22,173 nt of DNA, from positions 1-22,173 of the forward strand of contig NQWY01024848.1 of the NCBI GenBank assembly GCA_019425655.1. Direction: 5' to 3'. The DNA comes from Rhizophagus prolifer. Its lineage: Eukaryota; Glomeromycota; Glomeromycetes; Glomerales; Glomeraceae. The position numbers were made by a program, and so were the translations under genes. Under the pieces are notes generated by a model. The model did no database searches. It saw only the letters and a program-made list of their open reading frames with translations, and was not told the origin of the DNA. Shown piece by piece: positions 21,664 to 22,173 of the stretch (its first letter is position 1; the number at the start of each line of letters is the position of its first letter).

Positions 21664-22173
21664 ATGAATCTTTCTATAATTGTCCCATTACTTAACGAGC
21701 AAGACTCTCTGGAAGAGTTGTTCACCCGAATCGACAACGTTTGCCGAGATAACAAATTATCTTACGAAGTCTGGTTCATCGATGACGGAAGTACGGATTT
21801 GTCCTGGTCCATTATTGAAAATTTGAAAATCCAACATCCACAGATTCATGGGATTAAATTTTCTAAAAACTACGGAAAATCTCAGGCGCTTCACGCAGCT
21901 TTCGAAAAAGTCAATGGCGATGTGATTATTACAATGGACGCAGATTTACAAGATTTTCCGGAAGAGATTCCTGAATTGTACGAAATGGTAACTCTGGGCA
22001 ATTATGATATTGTTTCCGGCTGGAAAAAGAAACGTTTCGATAATGTAATGACCAAAAATATTCCATCAAAATTGTTCAATGCGGCGGCCAGAAAAGTTTC
22101 CGGCGTTTCACTTCACGATTTCAATTGTGGTTTGAAAGCTTACAGAAAACAAGTCGTAAAATCCATTGATGTT
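21664..22173 (+). CDS. Family 2 glycosyltransferase, partial (runs off the right edge)
   Basis: The visible 170 residues are the catalytic GT-A domain of a dolichol-phosphate-mannose-synthase-like enzyme: SIIVPLLNEQDSLEEL, the nucleotide-sugar site WFIDDGSTDLSW (D40 and D41), NYGKSQALHAAFEKVNGDVI, and the metal-binding MDADLQDFPEEIPEL (D92, D94 and D97), then FNAAARKVSGVSLHDFNCGLKAYR. Such enzymes move a sugar to a lipid carrier such as undecaprenyl phosphate at the inner membrane; the C-terminal part, often with membrane helices, is outside the window. An AT-rich inverted repeat (21604-21614 and 21640-21650) lies in the leader and may be of no importance. Confidence 0.9.
   Translation, partial: MNLSIIVPLLNEQDSLEELFTRIDNVCRDNKLSYEVWFIDDGSTDLSWSIIENLKIQHPQIHGIKFSKNYGKSQALHAAFEKVNGDVIITMDADLQDFPEEIPELYEMVTLGNYDIVSGWKKKRFDNVMTKNIPSKLFNAAARKVSGVSLHDFNCGLKAYRKQVVKSIDV

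Overview
The window looks like chromosome from a low-GC member of the Bacteroidota, most likely a Chryseobacterium- or Elizabethkingia-like flavobacterium (Weeksellaceae). The grounds are AT-rich intergenic DNA, start codons without Shine-Dalgarno sequences, promoters of the TTTG-N19-TAnnTTTG type, a type IX secretion sorting domain, and families common in this group (DUF4920, DUF2807 'head GIN', DUF4199, GbsR/MarR regulators, SusC-type plug domains). No phage, IS element, CRISPR array, tRNA or rRNA was seen.

Left part (1-3650): a GbsR/MarR-type regulator, then a DCC thiol-disulfide (DUF393) membrane protein, a DUF2071 protein and a TIGR01777-type NAD(P)-dependent epimerase, all on the plus strand. 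A GC-rich palindrome-ended repeat sits directly before the TTG start of the DUF2071 gene, and a second degenerate inverted repeat follows the epimerase.

Middle-left (3665-8557): an ECF sigma factor is followed 11 bases later by an unusual composite protein (cytoplasmic anti-sigma-like head, one membrane helix, SusC-type plug domain, von Willebrand A domain, start of DUF3520). Next comes a paralogous lipoprotein gene with thrombospondin type 3 repeats and the same vWA-DUF3520 core. Both paralogues are interrupted at the same codon position of DUF3520, one by a frameshifting deletion and the other by an in-frame stop; the second also has a frameshift just after its signal peptide. The two seem to be decaying, or were broken in parallel.

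Middle (8613-14579): dihydrolipoamide dehydrogenase (lpdA), a patatin-like lipase, a voltage-gated-type ion channel on the minus strand that appears to lack helix S5, an intact-looking RES/Xre toxin-antitoxin pair with a tandem operator-like repeat, and a Nif3-like protein followed 2 bases later by a coiled-coil 'zinc ribbon' family protein that has lost its cysteines.

Right part (14606-22173): a DUF2807 lipoprotein (minus), a DUF4920 secreted protein, a leucine-rich-repeat T9SS cargo (minus) that lacks a signal peptide, then menaquinone genes: menB, a DUF2461 gene, and a menA fused in frame to a metallo-beta-lactamase-fold hydrolase. The small SRP RNA lies on the minus strand, followed by a DUF4199 membrane protein and the start of a family 2 glycosyltransferase that runs off the right edge.

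A recurring theme is genes that look internally shortened against their families: vWA copy 1, the channel, the T9SS cargo and the menA fusion. That could be real reductive change or assembly trouble, and is reported as a finding.
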